Source of the DNA: JANOBJ01 sp031411575
GTDB lineage: Bacteria; Pseudomonadota; Gammaproteobacteria; Burkholderiales; Burkholderiaceae_C
Assembly: GCA_031411575.1 (NCBI GenBank)
Contig: JANOBJ010000072.1
Location: 1 to 20,523 of the forward strand
Length of the DNA stretch: 20,523 bases
Reading direction: 5' to 3'
Below, in pieces: positions 1-6,755 of this stretch. How positions within the stretch are numbered: position 1 is the first letter of the stretch; each line of letters begins with the position of its first letter. The position numbers and the translations under genes are program-made. Below the pieces are notes generated by a model. That model did not search any database and was not told the origin of the DNA. It saw nothing but the letters and a program-made list of their open reading frames with translations.

Positions 1-142
1 CGTCCGAAGGCTGCGGCCTGTCGGTGGCACCCAGTTTTTTGGCGTGGGCCAGCGCGGCGTCGACCAGTTCCTCGAACTGGGCGCGGGCGTACGTGAATCC
101 GGTGGCGGGGCGGGTCGGAGCGTAGGGGGCAGGAGTGGTCAT
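1..142 (-). CDS. pmbA: PmbA/TldE metalloprotease homologue, 5' fragment
   Basis: The minus-strand reading frame starts at the ATG at 142-140 and leaves the window. About 41 residues look authentic and contain FEELVDAALAHAKKLGATD, which resembles the N-terminal segment of betaproteobacterial PmbA (TldE). In E. coli this protein works with TldD to process peptides such as microcin B17 precursors and CcdA. The gene is divergent from darP, an arrangement I recall for Burkholderiales, and this supports the call. After the GATD residues the frame no longer matches the family. Instead the plus strand at 3-26 encodes SEGCGLSV, the motif expected next in PmbA, so the first ~20 bases appear inverted (see findings). 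Only positions of about 20-142 should be trusted as gene sequence. The catalytic parts of the protein lie outside the window. Confidence 0.6.
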   Translation of the reverse strand, partial: MTTPAPYAPTRPATGFTYARAQFEELVDAALAHAKKLGATDRPQPSD

Positions 143-151
143 ATCGACGGC

Positions 152-157
152 TATGAT
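152..157 (+). promoter_or_regulatory. possible -10 element for darP
   Basis: TATGAT matches the sigma70 -10 consensus at five of six positions and lies about 50 bases before the darP start, in the short divergent gap between pmbA and darP. No good -35 hexamer is seen 16-18 bases upstream. The call rests on the hexamer and its position only. Confidence 0.25.
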
Positions 158-207
158 ACTGGCCGCGGTGCCCTCCAGCTGCCCTGCGCGCTTTTCAACC
201 TACACCG

Positions 208-891
208 ATGTCCCGCAAACCCAAAAAAGGCTACTACGTCCGTGGCGAATTCGTGGCCGAAGGCAGCGAACTCGACCTGGAGCTCAAGGCCGAGCTCAAG
301 GGTACGCACGACCTCAGCAAGACCGACCTGAAAGCTGTCAGCACCGAGCTGCAAAAGCTCGGTGAACAGCTGCTCACGCTGCGCGCCGACCTGATGGCGC
401 CGCTGCCGCTGTCGGAAAAACTGGTCGACGCCATCGACCAGGCGCGCCGCATCACCAACTTTGAGGGCAAGCGGCGTCAGATGCAGTTTGTCGGCAAGCT
501 AATGCGCGGGCTGGACGACGAGACGCTGAACAGCGTGCGCGCCGCGCTGGACGCGCAGCACAACGGCTCGGCGCGCGAAACGCTGGCGCTGCACCAGGCC
601 GAGACCTGGCGCGACGACCTGATCGCGCGCGAGGCGGCTTTTGGCGAGTGGGTGCAGCAGTTCCCCAGGACCGACAGCCAGCAGCTGCGCGCGCTGATCC
701 GCCAGGCGCGCAAGGACATGCCGGCCGATTCAGCCGCTGCCTCGCACGCGGCCGCGCAAGGCCTGGCGCCGCGCCACAGCCGCGCCTACCGCGAGATTTT
801 CCAGCTGGTGCGTAGCCAGCTGGCCGGTGGCGACGATGTTCCCGACCGTGACGATGACACCGGCGCCGGCAATGCAGACCTGGCCCCTTGA
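208..891 (+). CDS. darP: DarP/YjgA (DUF615) 50S ribosome assembly factor
   Basis: The 227-residue product has the DUF615 signature: an N-terminal basic start (MSRKPKKG), then KTDLKAVSTELQKLGEQLL, KRRQMQFVGKLMR around residues 88-100, and a C-terminal QLRALIRQARKD ... YREIFQLVR segment. E. coli YjgA (DarP) binds late 50S precursors and helps peptidyltransferase-centre maturation; the same cytoplasmic role is inferred here. The length is somewhat greater than E. coli's ~183 residues because of an acidic C-terminal tail (DDVPDRDDD) and a longer N-terminus. The gene stands divergent from pmbA and 11 bases upstream of mog, so darP and mog are probably co-transcribed. The ATG at 208 fits the family N-terminus. 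No frameshift or missing segment was noted. Confidence 0.92.
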   Translation: MSRKPKKGYYVRGEFVAEGSELDLELKAELKGTHDLSKTDLKAVSTELQKLGEQLLTLRADLMAPLPLSEKLVDAIDQARRITNFEGKRRQMQFVGKLMRGLDDETLNSVRAALDAQHNGSARETLALHQAETWRDDLIAREAAFGEWVQQFPRTDSQQLRALIRQARKDMPADSAAASHAAAQGLAPRHSRAYREIFQLVRSQLAGGDDVPDRDDDTGAGNADLAP

Positions 892-902
892 AGCCTGAAC
901 CC

Positions 903-1496
903 ATGTCCACCCTGTTTGACCCCGTCAAGATTGGCATCGTTTCCATCAGCGACCGCGCCTCCAGCGGCGTCTATGAAGACAAGGGCCTGCCCGCGCTGCA
1001 GGACTGGCTCACGCGCGCGCTGCACAACCCGATCACCTTCGAGCCGCGGCTGATTCCCGACGAGCAGGCGCGCATCAGCGCCACGCTGATCGAGCTGGTG
1101 GACGCCGGTTGCTCGCTGGTCCTCACCACCGGCGGCACCGGCCCGGCGCTGCGCGATGTGACGCCCGAAGCCACGCTGGCAGTAGCCCACAAAGAAATGC
1201 CGGGGTTTGGCGAGCAGATGCGCCAGATCAGCCTGCGCTTTGTGCCGACCGCGATTCTGTCGCGCCAATGCGCCGTCATTCGTGACAAAAGTCTCATCAT
1301 CAACTTGCCCGGTCAACCAAAATCCATACAGGAAACGTTGGAGGGCGTAAAAAGCGTGGACGGGTCGAACGCCATGCCCGGTATCTTCGCAGCCGTGCCG
1401 TATTGCGTCGATCTGATTGGAGGCCCGTACTTGGAGACACGCGACGAGATCTGCAAGGCGTTCCGGCCCAAGACAGCCATCCGGATGCCGCGCTGA
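903..1496 (+). CDS. mog: molybdopterin adenylyltransferase Mog
   Basis: The 197-residue protein begins with a beta strand and turn, IGIVSISDRASSGVYED, and carries the MoCF-biosynthesis motif LTTGGTGPALRDVTPEAT with its GGTG at about residues 77-80. A later LPGQPKSIQETLEGV segment is also typical of Mog. Mog adenylylates molybdopterin so that MoeA can insert molybdate, a cytoplasmic step of molybdenum cofactor synthesis. I chose the ATG at 903, which starts MSTLFDPVKIGIV. A TTG at 888 in the same frame would add five residues but would overlap the darP stop. No strong Shine-Dalgarno sequence is visible, so translation may be coupled to darP 11 bases upstream. MoaB is a related alternative, but the length and C-terminus fit Mog better. 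Confidence 0.9.
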   Translation: MSTLFDPVKIGIVSISDRASSGVYEDKGLPALQDWLTRALHNPITFEPRLIPDEQARISATLIELVDAGCSLVLTTGGTGPALRDVTPEATLAVAHKEMPGFGEQMRQISLRFVPTAILSRQCAVIRDKSLIINLPGQPKSIQETLEGVKSVDGSNAMPGIFAAVPYCVDLIGGPYLETRDEICKAFRPKTAIRMPR

Positions 1497-1567
1497 CTGC
1501 CTGCTGATAACCGCAACCCGCTGCCGGCCCGACCCGGCCGACGAAACCTGTACTGAGCCCGGATCTG

Positions 1568-3010
1568 ATGAAAAAACAACTCAAAGTCCAAGTCAATCGG
1601 TCATTGTTTGCTATTATTTTTCTAGCATTTGGCTCCTCGACCATGGCCCAGTCGGCACTGTCCGAGCCGTCGGTGGCCTACCAGATCCAGGCTGGCGACA
1701 AGCTGCTCGTGCTGGCGCGCGAAATTCTCAACAACCCGGCCGACTGGAGCGAGGTGGCGCGCCTGAACCGGCTGCGCAACCCCGACCAGATCCTGCCCGG
1801 GCAGGTGATCAACATCCCCTACCGGCTGATGAAGATACCCACCATCGGCGCACGGGTCGTCAGCGCCGAGGGCAGCGTGCAGCTGGCGGGCGCTGCCGCC
1901 ACGCCGGGCATGGCGGTGCCCGAAGGCAGCCGGCTGCAGACTGGCGCCAACAGCTCGGCCGTGGTCGAGCTGGCCGATGGCAGCCGCATCAAGCTGCTGC
2001 CCAACACCCTGGCCGACGTGGTGACGAGCCGCGGCTACGCCACGCGCGACCCGGCCGCGAGCGGTTCCACCACCTGGTTTTCCGGCCTGATCCGGCTGGC
2101 GCAGGGCGCGCTGGAGGCCGCCGCCGTCAGGAGCAGCCGGCGCACCACCCCGCTGCAGGTGGAAACACCCACCTCGCTGGTGGGTGTGCGCGGCACGCAG
2201 TTCCGCGTGGCCTATGAAGACCCGGCTGCCCGCAATGCCCGCACCGAGGTGACCGAGGGCATCGTGCGCGCCGACAACCCGGCCCAGGCCAGCGGCGCCA
2301 ACCTGCCGCGCGGCACCGGCGCGGTGGTGAACCCGGCGCAAAAAGAAGTGAAAGTCGTCAAGCTGCTGGCGGCACCCGATCTGGCGCCGCTGCCGGCCGA
2401 CGTGCTGAAGCCGCCGGGCAGCTGGCCGCTGCCGTCGCTGGGCAGCCTGGCCGGCGCCACCGGCTGGCGCGTGCAGGTGGCCGCCGACGAGCCGTTCAAC
2501 GGCATCGTGCGCGACCTGAAGACCAGCGGCGCGGCGATCGATTTGTCCACGCTGGCCAACGGCGGCTGGTTTGTGCGGGTGCGCGGTTTTGACGTGCAGG
2601 GCCTGGAAGGGTTTGACGCGGTCAAGCGCATCGTGGTGCGCGACGCGCCGCCGCCGCCGCCACCACCGCCGCCGCCGCGCTGGCGGGTCACCAGCTCGGC
2701 CATGGCCCTGCAAGGTGGCCAGGCCGTGCTGAGCTGGAACCCGGTGCAGGCCGATGGCCAGCCGCTCATCGCCGCCGGCTACCGCGCCACGCTGGCACGC
2801 GATGCGGCGCTGGCGCAGGTGATCGCCCAGCCCGAGGGCACGGCCGAGCGCCTGGCGCTGGGCCCGCTGCAGCCGGGTGTGTATTTCATCGAACTGCGCA
2901 CCACGGGCGAACCGGCCCAGCGCAGCGAGTTGTTCCGCTTTGAGTTGCCAGGCAACTGGGGCAGCACGGTCACTGACCTGGTTTTCCCGCTGCAGCGCGT
3001 CAACCCCTGA
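1568..3010 (+). CDS. exported LysM and FecR domain protein
   Basis: The 480-residue product starts with a basic segment and a hydrophobic core (LFAIIFLAFG, residues 13-22) ending near MAQ at 26-28, a signal peptide. A LysM domain follows at about residues 38-86 (YQIQAGDKLLVLAREI ... PGQVINIPY), suggesting peptidoglycan contact. A FecR-type domain spans about 115-230, with the characteristic TSLVGVRGTQFRV motif. Residues 361-370 are ten consecutive prolines, before a C-terminal part (VLSWNPV ... GVYFIELRTTG) that looks like a fibronectin-type beta sandwich. It is probably periplasmic. Proteins of this kind often sit next to CHASE2 sensor cyclases in Burkholderiales, as I recall, but none is present here. 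Its role is unknown; FecR refers only to the fold. An interspersed repeat overlaps the signal peptide. The gene is monocistronic and convergent with cysE. Confidence 0.85.
   Translation: MKKQLKVQVNRSLFAIIFLAFGSSTMAQSALSEPSVAYQIQAGDKLLVLAREILNNPADWSEVARLNRLRNPDQILPGQVINIPYRLMKIPTIGARVVSAEGSVQLAGAAATPGMAVPEGSRLQTGANSSAVVELADGSRIKLLPNTLADVVTSRGYATRDPAASGSTTWFSGLIRLAQGALEAAAVRSSRRTTPLQVETPTSLVGVRGTQFRVAYEDPAARNARTEVTEGIVRADNPAQASGANLPRGTGAVVNPAQKEVKVVKLLAAPDLAPLPADVLKPPGSWPLPSLGSLAGATGWRVQVAADEPFNGIVRDLKTSGAAIDLSTLANGGWFVRVRGFDVQGLEGFDAVKRIVVRDAPPPPPPPPPPRWRVTSSAMALQGGQAVLSWNPVQADGQPLIAAGYRATLARDAALAQVIAQPEGTAERLALGPLQPGVYFIELRTTGEPAQRSELFRFELPGNWGSTVTDLVFPLQRVNP
1598..1627 (+). repeat. short interspersed AT-rich repeat, copy 1
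   Basis: The copy reads CGGTCATTGTTTGCTATT and closes with TAGCA, giving the inverted pair TGCTA (1609-1613) and TAGCA (1623-1627) around a T-rich loop. It is far more AT-rich than its surroundings. It lies in the 5' end of the LysM-FecR gene and encodes much of the signal peptide's hydrophobic core. Confidence 0.7.
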
Positions 3011-3054
3011 TCAGGCGGTTTTTAGAGTCAAATTGGCCGGTTGTCGGCGTCCCG

Positions 3055-3086
3055 TGGTCATAGTTTGCTATATTATTTATATCAAA
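3055..3086 (+). repeat. short interspersed AT-rich repeat, copy 2
   Basis: The copy begins TGGTCATAGTTTGCTATAT and ends ATATCAAA. TTTG pairs with CAAA, and the TATA segments inside also pair, so the stem is kept although the sequence differs from the other copies. It lies in the gap between the convergent LysM-FecR and cysE genes, the only intergenic copy in the window. Confidence 0.65.
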
Positions 3087-3133
3087 CTCCCCAGGACAAG
3101 CGAAGTCAGGACACCACGGCGATTGAAGGCGAA

Positions 3134-3156
3134 GCCGCCCCGGGCAGCCCGGCGGC
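3134..3156 (-). terminator. GC stem-loop after cysE, possible terminator
   Basis: GCCGCC (3134-3139) and GGCGGC (3151-3156) form a six-pair stem with an 11-base loop directly after the cysE stop. No U tract follows on the minus strand, so it may be only a 3'-end stabilising hairpin. Confidence 0.3.
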
Positions 3157-3159
3157 GCA

Positions 3160-3933
3160 CTACTTGCCCACCAGCTGATTCAGCTTGTCGGCCTCGAAGC
3201 TCTCATGCCGCGCGGCTTCGTCGGGCACGCAGTCTTTCGTTTCGCGTTGCGCCGAGAGTTTTTCGATCGCCTCCCACAGCAGCGCAATCTGGTGCTCCTG
3301 CGACGAGGCGTTGTCGATCAACCCGCGCATGGCCTGGCTCAGCGGGTCGTCTTCCTGGGTGATGCCGTAGGCCGAGAACTTGGGCTCGGGCGCGGTCACA
3401 TCGGCGCTCTCATCGGCCTTCGATGGAATGATGCGCGCCGGGATACCGACGGCCGTGGCGCCCGCGGGCACTGGCTTGATGACCACCGCGTTGCTGCCGA
3501 TCTTGGCGCCGTCGCCGACCAGAAAACCGCCCAGCACCTTGGCGCCAGCACTCACCACCACATCACGGCCCAGCGTGGGGTGCCGCTTGGTGCCCTTGTA
3601 GAGCGAGGTGCCGCCCAGCGTCACGCCCTGGTAGATGGTGCAGCCGTCGCCGATCTCGGCGGTCTCGCCCACCACCACGCCCATCGCATGGTCAAAGAAC
3701 ACGCGCTCGCCCAGCTTGGCGCCGGGGTGGATTTCGATGCCGGTGAGCCAGCGCGCCACGTTCGACACAAAACGCCCCAACCACTTGAAGCCCATCGTCC
3801 AGCAGCCGTGCGCCAACCGGTGCAGCACCACGGCGTGCAGGCCGGGGTAGCAGGTGAGCACCTCCCATGTGCTGCGCGCGGCAGGATCGCGGTCGAGGAT
3901 GCACTGGATGTCGGAACGCAGGCGGGTGAACAT
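3160..3933 (-). CDS. cysE: serine O-acetyltransferase CysE
   Basis: CysE transfers acetyl from acetyl-CoA to L-serine, giving O-acetylserine for cysteine synthesis in the cytoplasm. The 257-residue product has the short alpha-helical N-terminus followed by a left-handed beta-helix: IEIHPGAKLGERVFFDHAMG, VVGETAEIGDG, then GVTLGGTSLYKGTKRHPTLG, the SAT signature, and a final VPAGATAVGIPAR. The conserved DH pair in FFDHAMG fits the catalytic histidine region. I chose the ATG at 3933-3931 (MFTRLRSDIQ), where family similarity begins; an upstream in-frame extension to 4029 would overlap trmJ and lacks SAT-like sequence. The roughly 75-residue tail after the PAR motif is longer than the short feedback tail of enteric CysE. 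The gene lies 46 bases downstream of trmJ in the same direction, probably in one operon. Confidence 0.93.
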   Translation of the reverse strand: MFTRLRSDIQCILDRDPAARSTWEVLTCYPGLHAVVLHRLAHGCWTMGFKWLGRFVSNVARWLTGIEIHPGAKLGERVFFDHAMGVVVGETAEIGDGCTIYQGVTLGGTSLYKGTKRHPTLGRDVVVSAGAKVLGGFLVGDGAKIGSNAVVIKPVPAGATAVGIPARIIPSKADESADVTAPEPKFSAYGITQEDDPLSQAMRGLIDNASSQEHQIALLWEAIEKLSAQRETKDCVPDEAARHESFEADKLNQLVGK

Positions 3934-3979
3934 GGGTGTCGGTGCGGTCGTTGCTGTTGAAGTCTGTTTTCCGGGCAGT

Positions 3980-4798
3980 CTATCGTTTTGCGGCACTGGC
4001 CGCTTCGCGCATCGCCTTCGCAACACCACGCAGGATATGGATTTCTTCCACGCTCAGCTGCGCACGGTTGAACAGCTGGTTGAGGCGCGGCATCAGCTTC
4101 TTGGGCGCGTCGGGGTTCAGAAAACCGATGTACACCAGCGCCTGCTCCCAGTGCGCGAGCATGCCGGCCACCGCTTGGGCGTCGGCGGGCGCGCCGGCCT
4201 CGCCCGCGGCCGCAGCCTGCGCAACCACCCGGCCAAAGCCGCCCAGCGCCAGCCGCCACTCGTACGCGATCACCTGGATCGCCGCGGCGAGATTGAGAGA
4301 GCCGAACGCCGGGTTGGTGGGAATCGTCAGCGCCACATGGCAGCGGTACACGTCTTCATTGGTCATGCCGAAGCGCTCGGAGCCGAACAGGAAGGCCATG
4401 CCGCTGGGCCGGCCAGAATGCCCTGTCTGAACCATTTTTGAAGCGTTTTCGGCCTCTGGTCCTCTCCCAATGGTCATTGTTTGCTCTGATTTTAATAGCA
4501 ATTCAAAATGCTCGCGGGGCGTGCGCGTGGGCGGGCCGAAGTCGCGCGGCGTCATGGCGGTGGCGCACAGCTGCGTCATGCCGTCCAGCGCCTCGTCCAG
4601 CGTATCGACGATGCGCGCGTTGGTCAGCACATCCAATGCGCCGCTCGCGCGCTGGATCGTCTCTTCGCGCCGCAGCACATTGGCCCAGCGCGGTGCCACC
4701 AGCACCAGGTCGTCAAAGCCCATCACCTTCATGGCCCGCGCCGCCGCGCCCACATTGCCGGCATGGCTGGTGTTGATCAGGATGAATCGCGTCTTCAT
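3980..4798 (-). CDS. trmJ: tRNA (cytidine/uridine-2'-O-)-methyltransferase TrmJ, with an internal insertion
   Basis: TrmJ is a SPOUT-fold enzyme that 2'-O-methylates residue 32 of several tRNAs using S-adenosylmethionine. The 272-residue product starts TRFILINTSHAGNVGAAARA, continues with MGFDDLVLVAPR, and carries the knot motifs FLFGSERFGMTNEDV (about 137-150) and IPTNPAFGSLNLAAA (159-173). Family members are usually about 245 residues. The excess sits between REHFE and GMAFLFG at about residues 98-131, and the DNA there (near 4409-4507) contains interspersed repeat copy 3. The frame stays open and the SAM-binding motifs on both sides are intact, so the enzyme is probably active. The ATG at 4798-4796 fits the family start. 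The gene is divergent from suhB and precedes cysE. Confidence 0.9.
   Translation of the reverse strand: MKTRFILINTSHAGNVGAAARAMKVMGFDDLVLVAPRWANVLRREETIQRASGALDVLTNARIVDTLDEALDGMTQLCATAMTPRDFGPPTRTPREHFELLLKSEQTMTIGRGPEAENASKMVQTGHSGRPSGMAFLFGSERFGMTNEDVYRCHVALTIPTNPAFGSLNLAAAIQVIAYEWRLALGGFGRVVAQAAAAGEAGAPADAQAVAGMLAHWEQALVYIGFLNPDAPKKLMPRLNQLFNRAQLSVEEIHILRGVAKAMREAASAAKR
4471..4501 (+). repeat. short interspersed AT-rich repeat, copy 3
   Basis: The copy reads TGGTCATTGTTTGCTCTGAT and ends TTTAATAGCAA. TTGCT pairs with AGCAA across the T-rich centre. It lies antisense within trmJ, where it encodes part of the extra segment (ELLLKSEQTMT). Adjacent bases 4430-4470 (TGAAGCGTTTTCGGCCTCTGG and following) may belong to a longer unit. 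Confidence 0.7.
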
Positions 4799-4922
4799 GG
4801 CGCCGATTGTCTCAGCCGCCAGACCCGGGGTACGGCGCGGCCGGTGGCCGGGTTTCATGGGAAAATAGAGCGGTCCGCCCACCGCATCGTCGGTCGGCCC
4901 CTTTTGCTCTTCCCCACAACTC

Positions 4923-5861
4923 ATGTCGTCCCCCAATCTGCACCCCATGCTCAACGTGGCCGTCAAGGCCGCCCGCGCCGCCGGCGCCATCATCAACCGC
5001 GCCGCGCTCGATGTGGAATCGGTCCGCATCTCGCAAAAGCAGGTCAACGATTTCGTTACCGAAGTCGACCACGCCGCCGAGCAGACCATCATCGAAACGC
5101 TGCTCGCCGCGTACCCGGGGCACGGCATCCTGGCCGAGAAATCGGGCAGCGAACACGGCGCCAAGGACTCCGAAATGGTGTGGATCATCGATCCCCTGGA
5201 CGGCACCACCAACTTCATCCACGGCTTTCCGGTCTATTGCGTCAGCATCGCGCTGGCCGTCAAGGGCAAGATCGAGCAGGCCGTGATCTACGACCCGAGC
5301 CGCAACGACCTGTTCACCGCCACCAAGGGCCGTGGCGCCTACATGAACGACCGCCGCCTGCGCGTGAGCAAGCGCACCCGGCTGGAGCAATGCCTGATCT
5401 CCACCGGTTTCCCGTTCCGTCCGGGCGACAACTTCAACCAGTACCTGCGCATGATGGGCGACGTGATGCAGCGCACCGCCGGCCTGCGCCGCCCCGGCTC
5501 GGCGGCGCTCGATCTGGCCTACGTGGCTGCGGGCTTTACTGATGCGTTCTTCGAGACCGGCCTGAGTCCATGGGACGTGGCCGCCGGCTCGTTGCTGGTC
5601 ACCGAAGCGGGCGGGCTGATCGGCAACCTCACGGGTGAAGCCGATTTTCTGGAGCAGCGCGAATGCCTGGCCGGCTCGCCCCGCATCTACGGCCAGCTGG
5701 TGAGCATCCTGTCCAAGTACAGCAAGTTCGCCAGCGCCGGCGAAAAAGCCGAGGTGCGCCAGACCATGAGCCTTGCGGGCGCGGCCGCCGACCCGGCTGG
5801 CAAGCCCGCTGACGACGCGGACGACTTCCCCCCGACCGTGCAGGCAGACGCACCATTTTGA
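4923..5861 (+). CDS. suhB: inositol monophosphatase family protein SuhB
   Basis: The protein has 312 residues. The metal-binding motifs of the inositol monophosphatase superfamily are complete: E72 in ILAEKSGSE, D90 and D93 in WIIDPLDGTTNFIHGFP, and D218 in WDVAAGSLLVTEAGG. It should hydrolyse inositol-1-phosphate in a Mg-dependent, Li-sensitive reaction. E. coli SuhB also takes part in rRNA antitermination through NusA, a role that may apply here. The core is close to the E. coli length (~267), with an extra C-terminal tail rich in Ala, Asp and Pro after about residue 270. The ATG at 4923 is favoured; an alternative ATG eight codons in starts MLNVAVKAARAAG, closer to the E. coli N-terminus. 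AAAATA at 4862-4867 could be a weak -10. Divergent from trmJ. Confidence 0.92.
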   Translation: MSSPNLHPMLNVAVKAARAAGAIINRAALDVESVRISQKQVNDFVTEVDHAAEQTIIETLLAAYPGHGILAEKSGSEHGAKDSEMVWIIDPLDGTTNFIHGFPVYCVSIALAVKGKIEQAVIYDPSRNDLFTATKGRGAYMNDRRLRVSKRTRLEQCLISTGFPFRPGDNFNQYLRMMGDVMQRTAGLRRPGSAALDLAYVAAGFTDAFFETGLSPWDVAAGSLLVTEAGGLIGNLTGEADFLEQRECLAGSPRIYGQLVSILSKYSKFASAGEKAEVRQTMSLAGAAADPAGKPADDADDFPPTVQADAPF

Positions 5862-5901
5862 TGACGCAGCCCGTCGCACGCATCGCATAGCGGGTTCAAT
5901 T

Positions 5902-5931
5902 GTCGCTTTGGCATCGATAGGCGACTTTTTT
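5902..5931 (+). terminator. probable rho-independent terminator of suhB
   Basis: GTCGC (5902-5906) and GCGAC (5921-5925) form a stem, extendable by one wobble pair, directly followed by six T residues. It lies 40 bases after the suhB stop. The stem is short and the loop is 12-14 bases, so strength is uncertain. Confidence 0.5.
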
Positions 5932-6241
5932 GATGTCTTCCCCTGTCGCGATCTCACAACCAGAACCGTCAACTAATTGGCATGAATTGGTTTTTCTGAG
6001 ACATATTTATCATTTATATCAGTTCAATCATTAATACCAGTTGTCATGAGGGCCACCACCTCGGTAGATTTGAGACATTGCTTCTGACGAGGCAATACCG
6101 GCAGCACGCAGCACTTTCGCCACCGGCTACCGGCAAGCAGTGAAAAAGCGGGCGACGCGGTCATGTGGACACATCAGCCACGATCGCCCATTCAGATAGT
6201 CGGGTATCGCCCCTTTTTGGGCACGCCATCAGGAGTTCACC
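5932..6241 (+). promoter_or_regulatory. AT-rich leader and presumed promoter region of the chaperone-usher operon
   Basis: This gene-free stretch separates the suhB terminator from the first pilin gene. Positions of about 5970-6045 are strikingly AT-rich for this genome and could bind H-NS-like proteins or hold the promoter, but no convincing -35/-10 pair could be fixed. Downstream are CGGTA (6062-6066) paired with TACCG (6096-6100), ATTGC (6077-6081) paired with GCAAT (6092-6096), a near-palindrome ATGTGGACACAT (6163-6174), and a small hairpin GCCC/GGGC (6209-6222) just before the ribosome binding site. No known riboswitch class was recognised. Confidence 0.4.
6231..6235 (+). promoter_or_regulatory. 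ribosome binding site of the major pilin gene
   Basis: AGGAG stands six bases before the ATG at 6242, a strong Shine-Dalgarno sequence where most neighbouring genes have weak ones. It fixes the pilin start and suggests high translation. Confidence 0.75.
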
Positions 6242-6742
6242 ATGCGTTCAAGTCTCAAGTTCAACAAGATCGCCGCCCTCGCCTTGATCTCGACGCTCGC
6301 GGTTGCCCCGCACCTGGCTTCAGCAGCCACCGCCACCGGCTCACTGGCTGTCACGGCCACGGTGGTCCAGACCTGCCTGGTGGCGACCACGCCGCTGGTG
6401 TTCGGCAACTACAGCCTGGGCGCCGTCGACGTGGCCGCCACCGTGATCGTGACCTGCACCCCCGACGTGGCCAGCTACTCGGTTGCCCTCGGTGCCGGCG
6501 CCAATGGCGCGACCACCACCACGCGCAAAATGAAGCTCGCCACTGGCGCTGACTTGATGAACTATGCGTTGTACCGCGACGCCGGCCGCACCCAGAACTG
6601 GGGCGAAACCATCGGCGTGGACACCGTGTCCTCGACCGGCCCCATCGCCACCTACACCGTCTACGGGCAGTTGCCGGGCAGCCAGACCGGCGTTGCACCG
6701 GGCCTGTATTCCGATACCGTGGCTGTCACCGTCACCTACTGA
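6242..6742 (+). CDS. SCPU (spore coat U) domain pilin, Csu type
   Basis: The 166-residue product has a clear Sec signal peptide (basic MRSSLKFNK, hydrophobic stretch to about residue 25, cleavage after ASA at 26-28). The mature part fits the spore coat U/SCPU family used by archaic Csu-type chaperone-usher fibres: ATVVQTCLVATTPLVFGNYS near the N-terminus, a second cysteine in VTCTPD, and a C-terminal strand YTVYGQLPG ... GLYSDTVAVTVTY. The two cysteines probably form the family disulfide, and the N-terminal segment should serve as the donor strand. As first gene of the operon with the strongest ribosome binding site, it is probably the major fibre subunit. Chaperone and usher genes follow directly. 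Confidence 0.85.
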   Translation: MRSSLKFNKIAALALISTLAVAPHLASAATATGSLAVTATVVQTCLVATTPLVFGNYSLGAVDVAATVIVTCTPDVASYSVALGAGANGATTTTRKMKLATGADLMNYALYRDAGRTQNWGETIGVDTVSSTGPIATYTVYGQLPGSQTGVAPGLYSDTVAVTVTY

Positions 6743-6755
6743 ACGGGTGCGCTGC

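Noticed and set aside
888..902. TTG start for mog at 888
   Set aside because: It would overlap the darP stop and precede the family-like start MSTLFDPVKIGIV by five non-conserved residues.
3006..3023. Palindrome CCTGATCAGG followed by a T run as terminator of the LysM-FecR gene
   Set aside because: A perfect palindrome leaves no workable loop; only about four pairs could form, too weak for a terminator.
3934..4029. Longer cysE start at 4029
   Set aside because: It would overlap the end of trmJ and add 32 residues unlike any acetyltransferase N-terminus; MFTRLRSDIQ at 3933 fits.
4508..5542. Plus-strand open frame spanning trmJ antisense and suhB out of frame
   Set aside because: It overlaps two clear conserved genes and has the low-complexity composition of a shadow frame in GC-rich DNA.
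5978..5993. Sigma-54 promoter before the pilin operon, from TGGCATG
   Set aside because: The -24 half fits TGGCAYR but the -12 half reads GGTTT where TTGCW is needed.
6100..6165. Cyclic-di-GMP (GEMM) riboswitch in the pilin operon leader
   Set aside because: The region has a GACGCGG stretch, but the conserved GEMM core and tetraloop receptor sequences could not be matched.
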